This document shows positions 1 through 6,169 of a stretch of DNA of 9,244 nucleotides, piece by piece (within the stretch, counting starts at the first letter, position 1; each line of letters starts with the position of its first letter). This DNA is from Chloroflexota bacterium (GTDB lineage Bacteria > Chloroflexota > Anaerolineae > Aggregatilineales > UBA2796). A model generated the notes under the pieces. The model was not told where the DNA came from and did not search any database. It worked only from the letters and a program-made list of their open reading frames with translations. The DNA lies in the NCBI GenBank assembly GCA_017743585.1, contig JAGHYP010000100.1, forward strand, positions 1-9,244. The letters are read 5' to 3'. A program made the position numbers and the translations under genes.

Positions 1-133
1 GGCTTGCCCACGCTGTGAGCAAGGCTCGTTTCTTGCCACTCTTCAGCGGTTGAGGTTCTTCTTGGCTCCTCCGCAGAGCACTTACGTCGTGCCGCATAGA
101 GCGCTGCAGCACCTCGATTAACGCGACCGACAA
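1..133 (-). CDS. possible 5' end of an unidentified gene, cut by window edge
   Basis: This open frame has no stop from a TTG at 131-133 to the left edge, about 44 codons, and begins three bases after the tatD stop in the same reading frame. It would encode a start like MSVALIEVLQ, followed by a basic stretch (SGKKRALLTAW) that could precede a membrane segment beyond the edge. GTG at 110-112 and ATG at 96-98 are other in-frame starts. No convincing ribosome binding site precedes any of them, and 44 open codons are common by chance in GC-rich DNA. I do not recognise the product. If real, it would be co-transcribed with tatD. Confidence 0.25.
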   Translation of the reverse strand, partial: MSVALIEVLQRSMRHDVSALRRSQEEPQPLKSGKKRALLTAWAS

Positions 134-136
134 ATG

Positions 137-937
137 TCACGCTGTTCGCTGCGCAGGCAAGCCGAACAAGCGCTCTGCATTTCGCGCAGTCGTCGCCGCC
201 AATGCCTCAAGAGTTGTGTTGTGCAGCTCAGCCAAGCGCTGCGCCACATAGCGGACGTACGCGGGAGTGTTGCGCTCGCCGCGATGCGGATGCGGCGTCA
301 GGAACGGCGCGTCGGTCTCGATGAGCAGGCGCGTCAATGGCACGCGCGCAGCCACTTGACGCAAGGCGTCCGCCTTTTTGTAGGTGATCGGTCCGCTGAA
401 GCTGAGAGAGAAGCCGAGCGCCAACGCGCGCTCAGCGTCGCCCTGGTCGCCTGAGAAAGAATGTAGCACGCCGAGCCGCTCGCGGCGCGCCTCAGGCAGC
501 GCAGCGCACCACGCGCTCAGGATGCTCAGCACGTCCGCCGTCGCCTCGCGATTGTGAACGATCACTGGCAAGCCGAGCCGCGCTGCCAAATTCAATTGAT
601 CCTCAAAAGCGCGCCACTGCTGCGCCTTCGGACTTTTACCCCAGTGATAGTCCAAGCCGATCTCGCCAATGGCAACGCATTTGGCGTGCGCCGCTTGCTC
701 TGCGATGTCTGCGAGCAAGCTCGGCGTGTAATCGGCAGTCTCGTTTGGGTGCAAGCCAACCGCGACGTACACGCCGTCGTAGCGCGCAGCCAATTGAAGC
801 GCCTTCGCCCCTGTGGCAAGGTCAATGGCAGGATTGATCAGGCGCGTCACACCGTGCGCGCGCGCCGCCTGCCATACCCGGTCGCGATCAGCGTCGAACG
901 CCGCGAAGTCGAAATGGCAATGTGTGTCAATTAGCAT
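137..937 (-). CDS. tatD: TatD-family metal-dependent hydrolase (DNase)
   Basis: This encodes 266 residues, the normal length for TatD/YcfH enzymes, cytosolic TIM-barrel hydrolases with two metal ions that act as 3'-5' DNA exonucleases or related phosphodiesterases. The expected metal ligands are all visible: H6 and H8 in IDTHCHFD, H63 in VGLHP, E92 in IGEIGLDYHW, H128 in PVIVHNR, H159 in LHSFSG and D209 in LIETDAPFLTP. The C-terminal RGERNTPAYV signature is also present. I chose the ATG at 937 because the protein then opens directly on the first metal motif. The frame stays open to a GTG at 1033, but the extra 32 residues have no counterpart in the family. No strong ribosome binding site is evident at either start. 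The gene is divergent from the receiver relic. The family is clear; the cellular substrate (DNA repair, apoptotic-like degradation or RNA quality control) cannot be told from sequence. Confidence 0.93.
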   Translation of the reverse strand: MLIDTHCHFDFAAFDADRDRVWQAARAHGVTRLINPAIDLATGAKALQLAARYDGVYVAVGLHPNETADYTPSLLADIAEQAAHAKCVAIGEIGLDYHWGKSPKAQQWRAFEDQLNLAARLGLPVIVHNREATADVLSILSAWCAALPEARRERLGVLHSFSGDQGDAERALALGFSLSFSGPITYKKADALRQVAARVPLTRLLIETDAPFLTPHPHRGERNTPAYVRYVAQRLAELHNTTLEALAATTARNAERLFGLPAQRTA

Positions 938-1193
938 GATCCGCGCCCATCGCTCAAGGCGCCGCAACGTCTGCAGTCCGTCTGCCGCTTCGGCGAGCGG
1001 CCCGCTATGCTGCTGGGCAAGCGCGCCTGCCACCAGATCATGCCGTCAGCGCGTTGCATCGGGCCGGCGCCGCTCGAGACGCGCGCGTCAGGTGAGCGCT
1101 GCGCGTGTAATCGTGACCGCAGCCTGCGATATTCCAGCCGAGTCTAGGCGCAAACGCCTCAGCGGCGACATGCCTAGCGCCGCCAGCAGCGCG
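938..1193. other. GC-rich spacer between tatD and the receiver relic
   Basis: I see no supported gene in these 256 bases. The tatD frame can be extended through part of it to GTG 1033. The plus strand gives only an Arg-rich translation typical of a shadow frame. A short hairpin (AGGCG-caaa-CGCCT, 1146-1159) lies in it without a T tract. No convincing -10/-35 pair was found for either flanking gene. Confidence 0.5.
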
Positions 1194-1551
1194 ATGAACT
1201 GCCGGCGGCGCGGTCGCTCATCTCTCATCGAGGCAGAGGTTCAAGGTTTCTTCGGCATATACGCCGATTGTATCAAAAGCGGGCTAGTTTTTGCACAGCG
1301 CACTGCGCAGATCGGCTATAATTTGAGTCAGAGCAATCAGGATCCGCACGTCGCTCTCGTGGATACGAACTTGCCTGAACGCTCAGGCGTCGAGCTAGTG
1401 AGCTATGTGCGCTCGCAGCCGCGCCTCAAAGTGATGGAGCTGGTCGTTAGTGACCGCCGATCTGCGGACGCAGGATAGCGTCGAGCAGCTAGAGTGGGCG
1501 CAAAACGGCGCGCCGCCTAGAGGTTTAACGCTTGCGACGTACGATAGATGA
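1194..1551 (+). pseudogene. frameshifted stand-alone receiver domain (CheY-like response regulator)
   Basis: Read from ATG 1194, the frame gives a receiver-like fold. Strand 1 ends in SLIEAE, with acidic residues E13 and E15. The phospho-acceptor is D57 (codon 1362-1364) in HVALVDTNLPERSG. Then come an LVSYVRSQPRL helix and the strand-4 segment MELVV. This frame stops at 1476. If one base is skipped near 1449, the neighbouring frame continues as VTADLRTQDSVEQLEWAQNGA and on to TGA at 1549, placing the switch Thr at residue 87. D57 and T87 fall exactly at the CheY positions, which is why I trust the joined reading. The total of about 118 residues fits a single-domain regulator, but the conserved strand-5 Lys is missing (the GA is followed by PPRGLTL) and the last helix is short, so decay probably went further. 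No good ribosome site precedes 1194; ATG 1170 is also in frame. The relic ends 18 bases before the next dehydrogenase. A sequencing error at the shift is the alternative. Confidence 0.6.
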
Positions 1552-1553
1552 TT

Positions 1554-1559
1554 AGGGAG
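1554..1559 (+). promoter_or_regulatory. ribosome binding site for GTG start at 1570
   Basis: AGGGAG lies ten bases upstream of the GTG at 1570, separated by a T-rich spacer. It supports this non-ATG start for the first acyl-CoA dehydrogenase. Confidence 0.6.
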
Positions 1560-1569
1560 TTTTTTACAA

Positions 1570-2676
1570 GTGCTTTCATTCACGCCTACTGATGAGCAGC
1601 AGATGCTGGTGGACGCCATCGCCAAATTCGCCCTCGCCGATGTGCGTCCGCACGCGCACAGCGCCGATGAACAGAACGCTTTCCCGCCTGAGATCATTCA
1701 AAAAGGCTGGGAGCTCGGCATTTTGCCCGCCAGCATTCCAGAGGCGTATGGCGGCTTTGGCGAACACAGCGCCGTGACCAACGTCTTGGCGGCAGAGGCA
1801 TTGGCGTGGGGCGATCTGGCGCTGGCGTTGGCGGTCATGCTGCCCGCCATAGTCGCTACTCCTATCTACCTCAGCGGCACTGAGGAACAGAAACGGCATA
1901 TCCTGCCGCAAATTGCCACTGCTGCGAAGTTGCCTTACTTCAGCGCGGCGCTTTTAGAGCCGGGCATCAGCTTCGATGCGAATGCGCCGCGCACAACGGC
2001 CGCCCGCGAGGACGGTCACTATCTGATCAGCGGAGAGAAGTGCTACGTGCCGTTCGCGCCTGAGGCGCAGATGCTCTTGGTCTATGCGCGCGATAGCCAG
2101 AGCGGTCGTGTAGACGGCTATTTGATCGAGCGCGGCGCCGAAGGCCTCAGCATCGGGCAGCGCGAGAAGCTGATGGGCATCCGCGCGCTGCCGACGTATC
2201 GCGTGCAGCTCAACAACGTGCGCGTCGCGGCGAGCCACAAGCTGGGCGGCGAAGCAGGCACGCGCTATCAGCGCATTCTGAGCCACAGCCGCACGGCGCT
2301 AGCGGCATTGGCGGTCGGAGTGGCGCGCGCCGCTTACGAATACGCGCGCGATTACGCCAAAACTCGCGTGCAGTTCGGCGTGCCTATCGCGCAGAAGCAA
2401 TCGATCGCTTTCATGCTGGCGGAGATGGCGATTGAAGTGGACGCGGCGCGCCTGATGACTTGGGAAGCAGCGTGGCAGCTCGATAGCGATCCTGAAGGCG
2501 ATCACACTGCTGAGAGCTACCTCGCCAAAGAGTACGCCGCCAAAGCTGCGCTGTTCGTCACGGACTGCGCCGTGCAGATTCTCGGCGGCCACGGGTACAT
2601 CCGTGAGCATCCTGTCGAGCGCTGGCTGCGCGACGCGCGCGGCTTCGCAGCCTTCGAGGGCTTGGCAGTTGTCTAG
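1570..2676 (+). CDS. acyl-CoA dehydrogenase family protein, atypical active-site motifs
   Basis: This encodes 368 residues with the acyl-CoA dehydrogenase layout: an N-terminal helical domain beginning LSFTPTDEQQMLVDAIAKFA, a middle beta domain and a C-terminal helical bundle ending in ILGGHGYIREHPVERWLRDA. Such enzymes are FAD-dependent, oxidise acyl-CoA thioesters to 2-enoyl-CoA and pass electrons to ETF. The core is plainly ACAD (GHGY 340-343, RDA 354-356), and a Glu at the usual catalytic-base site remains (E363 in FEG). Two departures stand out. The normal T-E-P-x-A-G-S-D flavin/substrate motif reads LEPGISFDA (129-137). The chain also stops five residues after FEG, so the tail that usually contacts the flavin (YEGT.EI.R..IAR) is absent. 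It begins at a GTG with a ribosome site, follows the receiver relic by 18 bases and converges on the membrane protein gene 12 bases away. It may be a divergent member with an unusual substrate or a partner subunit; specificity is unknown. Confidence 0.88.
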   Translation: MLSFTPTDEQQMLVDAIAKFALADVRPHAHSADEQNAFPPEIIQKGWELGILPASIPEAYGGFGEHSAVTNVLAAEALAWGDLALALAVMLPAIVATPIYLSGTEEQKRHILPQIATAAKLPYFSAALLEPGISFDANAPRTTAAREDGHYLISGEKCYVPFAPEAQMLLVYARDSQSGRVDGYLIERGAEGLSIGQREKLMGIRALPTYRVQLNNVRVAASHKLGGEAGTRYQRILSHSRTALAALAVGVARAAYEYARDYAKTRVQFGVPIAQKQSIAFMLAEMAIEVDAARLMTWEAAWQLDSDPEGDHTAESYLAKEYAAKAALFVTDCAVQILGGHGYIREHPVERWLRDARGFAAFEGLAVV

Positions 2677-2688
2677 TATCTAGCTCAC

Positions 2689-3360
2689 CTAGCCGCGCAG
2701 CAGCTCTACGTCTTCGTCGCTCAGGACGCCGCCGCGCAAGATGTTGGCGGGCACGTCCAAGTCAACCGGCAGGCCGGCAGCCGTCTCGGGCTCGCTCGGA
2801 TCGATCCGCTGCACAGAGACGATCTTGTTGAGCGTCGGCACGAAGAAGACGTTGTAGTAGCCGTAGCTTGCCGAGAGCGCTTCGTACTGCTCGCGATCGA
2901 GGCGGAACTCGCGGTCGCCAATCGCGAGCCGATAAGCGGCTTGGTAGCCAAACATAACGCCGCGCTGCACGGGTTTGAAGTCATCGGGCAGCGGCGGCTG
3001 GTAGGGCATCATGCCGTAGGCGAGGTGGATCATGCCGCTGACTTTGCTGACAGTGCGCGCGCTCAGCGCCAACTCGGTCATGCCGGCCGTGAAGACGAAG
3101 GCGACAATGGCAGGCAAGATCAAGCAGCTGAGCAACAGCAACAGTTCGCCCGCGTTAGCGCGGAAGGAGAGCAGCGCAAGGAAGCCGATGATCGCCAAAG
3201 CGCCGATGACGAGGTAGAGCGTCTGGTAGGCCTCTTGGCGCAGACGCGCCACTTGTGCATCAGAGAGCTTGCCTTGCAAGTTCTGTCTGAGGTCGGACTC
3301 AGTGAAGCTGAAGACGCGCTCCAGCGGATTATCGCGTTTTGGTTTTTCGTAAGCGATCAT
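2689..3360 (-). CDS. two-helix membrane protein of unknown function
   Basis: This encodes 223 residues. The N-terminal 45 or so residues are charged and presumably cytosolic, with the motif FSFTESDLRQNLQGKLSDAQ. Two hydrophobic helices follow at about 47-66 and 73-94. A soluble C-terminal portion of about 125 residues contains GYQAAYRLAIGDREFRLDREQ, a YGYYNVFFVP strand and a D/E-rich end (SDEDVELLRG). An E-x-D-L-x-x-N-x-x-G-x-LS-x-x-Q N-terminus preceding paired helices is, to my recollection, frequent in Chloroflexota proteins of unknown role. I prefer ATG 3360; a TTG at 3381 would add seven residues but sits on the palindrome. The ribosome site is weak. A promoter (3432-3460) precedes it, and the gene converges on the first acyl-CoA dehydrogenase. 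No catalytic motif was seen. Confidence 0.8.
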   Translation of the reverse strand: MIAYEKPKRDNPLERVFSFTESDLRQNLQGKLSDAQVARLRQEAYQTLYLVIGALAIIGFLALLSFRANAGELLLLLSCLILPAIVAFVFTAGMTELALSARTVSKVSGMIHLAYGMMPYQPPLPDDFKPVQRGVMFGYQAAYRLAIGDREFRLDREQYEALSASYGYYNVFFVPTLNKIVSVQRIDPSEPETAAGLPVDLDVPANILRGGVLSDEDVELLRG

Positions 3361-3370
3361 CGTCAATGTC

Positions 3371-3383
3371 CGTTGAGTCAACG
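3371..3383. promoter_or_regulatory. 13-bp perfect palindrome, candidate operator
   Basis: CGTTGA-G-TCAACG is a perfect inverted repeat. It lies 11 bases before the ATG of the membrane protein, in the predicted leader of its transcript. The same CGTTGAG word recurs at 3412-3418, and CATTGAG is at 3425-3431, so a binding site for a dimeric regulator is plausible. Confidence 0.35.
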
Positions 3384-3408
3384 TGAGCGTTGTGGCGGCT
3401 TGAAAGCC

Positions 3409-3434
3409 ATTCGTTGAGATTATTCATTGAGATT
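3409..3434. repeat. 13-bp tandem direct repeat in the divergent promoter region
   Basis: Two adjacent copies of ATTCRTTGAGATT (3409-3421 and 3422-3434) differ at one base. The second copy overlaps the minus-strand -10 box, which would suit a repressor or activator site for the membrane protein gene. Confidence 0.5.
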
Positions 3435-3460
3435 ATGCTGGGCTTTTGAGCGTTAGACAA
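3432..3460 (-). promoter_or_regulatory. predicted sigma-70-type promoter for the membrane protein gene
   Basis: On the minus strand TTGTCT (3455-3460) and CATAAT (3432-3437) are separated by exactly 17 bases. Against the TTGACA/TATAAT consensus these match 4 of 6 and 5 of 6. Transcription would begin near 3425 and give a leader of about 65 bases carrying the CGTTGA elements. Confidence 0.5.
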
Positions 3461-3470
3461 GATTGCATTT

Positions 3471-3485
3471 CGGCAGCGCCTGCCG
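3471..3485. repeat. perfect 6-bp-stem hairpin upstream of the second acyl-CoA dehydrogenase
   Basis: CGGCAG-CGC-CTGCCG can fold into a stem of six GC-rich pairs with a three-base loop. No T tract follows on either strand, so it is not a standard terminator. It lies about 50 bases upstream of the ATG at 3534 and could be an operator or leader hairpin. Confidence 0.35.
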
Positions 3486-3519
3486 CCGCGATGAAAACGT
3501 GATAGAGTCTTGAGCGATC

Positions 3520-3524
3520 GGGAG
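3520..3524 (+). promoter_or_regulatory. ribosome binding site deciding the start at 3534
   Basis: GGGAG sits nine bases before ATG 3534 and lies inside the longer frame that begins at TTG 3510, so it argues for the ATG. Confidence 0.6.
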
Positions 3525-3533
3525 TGTTTCACA

Positions 3534-4784
3534 ATGGCGATCAGTTTCCAAATTCCAGAGCGCGTGTTGCAAGAGCGCGAGATGCTGAAGAGCGTGGCGG
3601 AAAGCCTGATGCGCCCTGAGTCGCGCTATTTGGATGAGCATGAGCATGAGCGCCCGCACGCCTTCATCAAGGCGATGTGGCCCATCTTGCGCGATCAGCA
3701 GGCGAAAGCGCTTCAGCGGCTGGCGAGCGGCGAGGAGAAGCCGAAGCGCGAGGGCGCGGGCATCACTTATGTGCGCTTGGTCATCCTCGCCGAGCAGCTG
3801 AGCTGGGGCGATGCCGGGCAGTATCTGTGTATGCCCTCGCCGCTCTTGGCGGGCAGCGCTATCGAGGCAATCGGCACAACGGAGCAGAAACTGCGCTTTC
3901 TGAAGCGCTTCGCCGAGGGCGAGCCAAAGTGGGGCGCTATGGCGATGACCGAGCCGGGCGCAGGCTCGGATACTTCTGCCATTCAGACGACCGCCACCTT
4001 CGATCCTGAGACCAATGAGTGGGTGCTGAACGGCGAGAAAATCTTCTGCACCAATGGCAAGTTGGCGCTTGAGGAATCAGACGGCATTGTGGTGGTCTGG
4101 GCGACGGTGGATCGCAGCGCAGGGCGCGCGGGCATGAAGCCCTTCGTGGTCGAGGCGGGCACAAAAGGCGTCAAGATCGGCAAGGTCGAGATCAAGCACG
4201 GCATTCGCGCCAGCGATACTGCCTCCATCGTGCTGGATAATGCGCGCATCCCTGCCGAGAATCTTTTGGGCAGCCCTGAAGTGGCGCAGCGCGAAAGCAC
4301 GGCAGGCTTCAAGGGCGCCATGGCGACCTTCGACGCATCGCGCCCGATGGTCGCGGCGTCTGCCATCGGCGTCGGGCGCGCTGCGCTTGAGTTCCTGAAG
4401 GAAAAATTGGCAGAACACGGCGTTCAAATCCCCTACGGCGCGCCGTATCACAGCTTGAGCGCTGTGCAGCGCGACGTAATCGAGATGGAAGCGCAACTGA
4501 AGGCGGCTTGGCTGCTCACCTTGCGCTCGGCGTCTATGCTCGACCACGGCTTGCACAACAGCCTTGAGGCATCTATGGCAAAGGTGAAGGCGGGCAAGGT
4601 GGTCACGCAGGTGACTCAAAAAGCGGTCGAGCTGCTCGGCACAATGGGCTACAGCCGCGAGTGGCTTGTGGAAAAATGGATGCGCGACGGCAAGATCAAC
4701 GATATCTACGAAGGCACGGGGCAAATTAATTTGCTGATCGTGGCGCGCCGCATTCTGGGCTACACCAGCCGCGAGCTGCAATAG
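3534..4784 (+). CDS. acyl-CoA dehydrogenase, canonical active site
   Basis: This encodes 416 residues. It is a FAD-dependent acyl-CoA dehydrogenase that introduces the 2,3 double bond in an acyl-CoA and reduces ETF. The middle domain carries the hallmark MAMTEPGAGSD (136-146) and the LNGEKIFCTNG strand (165-175). The C-terminal bundle carries the ASRPMVAASAIGVGRAALE segment (268-286), LGTMGYSREW and the end motif DGKINDIYEGTGQINLLIVAR, with the expected catalytic Glu at 393. The N-terminal region is long and charged (about 70 residues before the first recognisable helix of the fold), similar to some FadE-type enzymes of actinobacteria and Chloroflexota. I cannot assign chain length or substrate. 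ATG 3534 is supported by GGGAG. The gene ends 25 bases before the glycoside hydrolase, with a small AGCGC/GCGCT hairpin (4783-4797) between, so the two could be co-transcribed although their functions look unrelated. Confidence 0.93.
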   Translation: MAISFQIPERVLQEREMLKSVAESLMRPESRYLDEHEHERPHAFIKAMWPILRDQQAKALQRLASGEEKPKREGAGITYVRLVILAEQLSWGDAGQYLCMPSPLLAGSAIEAIGTTEQKLRFLKRFAEGEPKWGAMAMTEPGAGSDTSAIQTTATFDPETNEWVLNGEKIFCTNGKLALEESDGIVVVWATVDRSAGRAGMKPFVVEAGTKGVKIGKVEIKHGIRASDTASIVLDNARIPAENLLGSPEVAQRESTAGFKGAMATFDASRPMVAASAIGVGRAALEFLKEKLAEHGVQIPYGAPYHSLSAVQRDVIEMEAQLKAAWLLTLRSASMLDHGLHNSLEASMAKVKAGKVVTQVTQKAVELLGTMGYSREWLVEKWMRDGKINDIYEGTGQINLLIVARRILGYTSRELQ

Positions 4785-4797
4785 CGCTTTCCGCGCT

Positions 4798-4802
4798 CGG
4801 AG
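4798..4802 (+). promoter_or_regulatory. ribosome binding site for GTG start at 4810
   Basis: CGGAG lies seven bases before the GTG at 4810. It supports the start that gives a complete signal peptide. Confidence 0.6.
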
Positions 4803-4809
4803 CAATCAA

Positions 4810-6072
4810 GTGCGCTGCTTTGTGAGCGCTCTCTGTGCGATCATTCTCTTGTTCTCGCCGCTCGGCGCTGTGCAAGCTGCTCTGGTCGCGCCTGCCGGCC
4901 GCACCTTGCCTGCGGATAAAGGCGGCGCATTTTTCACCAATGTCTATCCAAATCTGCTCGCCGAGCTGGGCATCCCGCAAGCTGATATCCAGAAGCGCAT
5001 TGAGCAAGTCTGGCAGACGCTCTTCTACGGCGACTCGGAGACCGAGCGCGTCTATTTCCCTGTCGGCGAGGACATGGCGTACATCCTCGACACGAGTCAG
5101 GGCTTCGTCCACAGCGAGGGCATCTCCTATGGCATGATGATCGCCGTTCAGCTCGATAAGAAAGCGGAATTCGATCGGCTGTGGAAATGGGCGCGCACGT
5201 ATATGTACCACACTGATCCGCGCTATCGCGGCTATTTTTCGTGGAAGCACGCCACTGATGGGACGCGCCTGAGCTACGATGCCGCCCCTGATGCCGAGAC
5301 GTGGATTGCCACAGCGCTCTTCTTCGCGGCAGCGCGCTGGGGCAACGGCGAAGGTATCTTCAACTATCAAGCGGAAGCGAACGCCCTGCTTCATGAGATG
5401 CTGCACAAGCATGAGACGAGCCAAATCCTGACTGCGATGTTCGACCGGCAGACGAATCTGGTAGTCTTCAACCCGCGCCGCGGGCGGCTGAGCCGCTTCA
5501 CCAACCCCTCTTATCACGCGCCGCACTTTTACGAGCTTTGGGCGCGCTGGGCAGAGCGCGATCGGGCGCGCTGGGCGCAAATCGCAGAGGCAAGCCGCGC
5601 TTTCTGGCGGCGCGCCGCACATCCAGAGACGGGCCTGATGCCGAATTACGCTGAGTTCAACGGCAAGCCCAAAATGTGGAAAGGCTACGGCGAGATTTTT
5701 TCCGCCGACGCTTGGCGCTGCGCTATGTTGGTCGCGCTCGATCACACGTGGTTTGGCGTTGACGCGTGGCAAGTGGAGCAGAGCAACCGCCTGCTGCGCT
5801 TTTTCCACTGGCAAGGCAATGGCAAGTACCCCTCGATCTACACGCTAGACGGCCTTCCGCTCGAGCCGCGCTACACCTCGCTCGCCCTGATCGCCATGAA
5901 CGCAACAGCTGCGCTCGCCGCCACAGACCCAATCCGATGGGAGTTCGTGCGCACCTTTTGGAATGCACCGTTGACCAGGGGACGCCACCGCTACTACGAC
6001 AACATGCTCTATCTGATCGCGCTTTTGCAGTTGAGCGGCAATTTCCGAATCTACAGCCCTCTTGCCTATTGA
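4810..6072 (+). CDS. secreted GH8 glycoside hydrolase, Rex-like (reducing-end xylose-releasing exo-oligoxylanase)
   Basis: This encodes 420 residues, starting at GTG with a Sec signal peptide (MRCFVSALCAIILLFSPLGAVQA, predicted cut after A23). The rest is a full-length family 8 glycoside hydrolase, an (alpha/alpha)6 barrel with inverting mechanism. Diagnostic stretches are YFPVGEDMAYI, HSEGISYGMMIAVQ, WKWARTYMYH, FSADAWRCAM, VEQSNRLLRFF and YYDNMLYLIALLQLSGNFRIY. The likely general acid is E103 (SEG). D161 (APDAE) and D300 (SADAWR) match the conserved acidic residues, and the spacings are close to those I recall for Bacillus halodurans Rex (E70, D128, D263). The overall pattern favours Rex (EC 3.2.1.156, removing xylose from the reducing end of xylo-oligosaccharides) over endoglucanase or chitosanase members. 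The characterised Rex enzyme is, as I recall, intracellular, so a signal peptide is unusual. A promoter for the following secreted repeat proteins overlaps its 3' end. Xylan-derived oligosaccharides are the likeliest substrate; chitosan or beta-glucan cannot be excluded. Confidence 0.9.
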   Translation: MRCFVSALCAIILLFSPLGAVQAALVAPAGRTLPADKGGAFFTNVYPNLLAELGIPQADIQKRIEQVWQTLFYGDSETERVYFPVGEDMAYILDTSQGFVHSEGISYGMMIAVQLDKKAEFDRLWKWARTYMYHTDPRYRGYFSWKHATDGTRLSYDAAPDAETWIATALFFAAARWGNGEGIFNYQAEANALLHEMLHKHETSQILTAMFDRQTNLVVFNPRRGRLSRFTNPSYHAPHFYELWARWAERDRARWAQIAEASRAFWRRAAHPETGLMPNYAEFNGKPKMWKGYGEIFSADAWRCAMLVALDHTWFGVDAWQVEQSNRLLRFFHWQGNGKYPSIYTLDGLPLEPRYTSLALIAMNATAALAATDPIRWEFVRTFWNAPLTRGRHRYYDNMLYLIALLQLSGNFRIYSPLAY

Positions 6073-6097
6073 CTCGACAAGCAATTTTTGGTATTCT
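6069..6097 (+). promoter_or_regulatory. predicted promoter overlapping the GH8 stop codon
   Basis: TTGACT (6069-6074, 5 of 6) is followed after exactly 17 bases by TATTCT (6092-6097, 4 of 6), which is preceded by TGG, an extended -10. The -35 box overlaps the TGA at 6070-6072. Transcription would begin near 6104, about 66 bases before the ATG of the repeat protein. Confidence 0.6.
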
Positions 6098-6158
6098 CCT
6101 GTAGCACGTTCTCAGGCGAGCTCTGAGGGCGTTCTTGAAAAGATAAGGCTTTGTTATC

Positions 6159-6163
6159 GGAGG
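6159..6163 (+). promoter_or_regulatory. ribosome binding site deciding the start at 6170
   Basis: GGAGG with a six-base spacer precedes ATG 6170. It rules in favour of this start over upstream in-frame codons from 6062, which would bury the signal peptide. A short AT-rich inverted repeat (GATAA 6142-6146, TTATC 6154-6158) lies just before it. Confidence 0.75.
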
Positions 6164-6169
6164 CATCCT

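Noticed and set aside
1088..1228. Minus-strand 46-codon frame with a Tat-signal-like start (RRRQFIALLAALG)
   Set aside because: It has no ribosome site, ends after 46 codons with no mature domain in any frame, and its start lies antisense to strand 1 of the receiver relic. It is probably a chance product of GC-rich DNA.
1267..1275. Minus-strand TGATACAAT (extended -10) as a tatD promoter
   Set aside because: The -35 match is poor, it is about 330 bases from tatD and it falls within the receiver relic, so support is too thin to list.
1317..1322. Perfect TATAAT on the plus strand
   Set aside because: The only -35-like word (TTGCAC, 1291-1296) is 20 bases away, and the site lies inside the receiver reading frame, where TAT AAT reads as Tyr-Asn of the relic.
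813..1478. 221-codon plus-strand frame as a whole gene
   Set aside because: Its first part overlaps tatD antisense and is Arg-rich shadow sequence. Only the portion from 1194 reads as a real domain.
4077..4805. 242-codon minus-strand frame
   Set aside because: It is antisense to the canonical acyl-CoA dehydrogenase, whose motifs are clear on the plus strand, and it shows no protein-like motifs.
4726..5814. Long 362-codon minus-strand frame
   Set aside because: It is antisense to the well-supported GH8 gene and the end of the second dehydrogenase, with no family resemblance or start signal. It is a GC-rich shadow frame.
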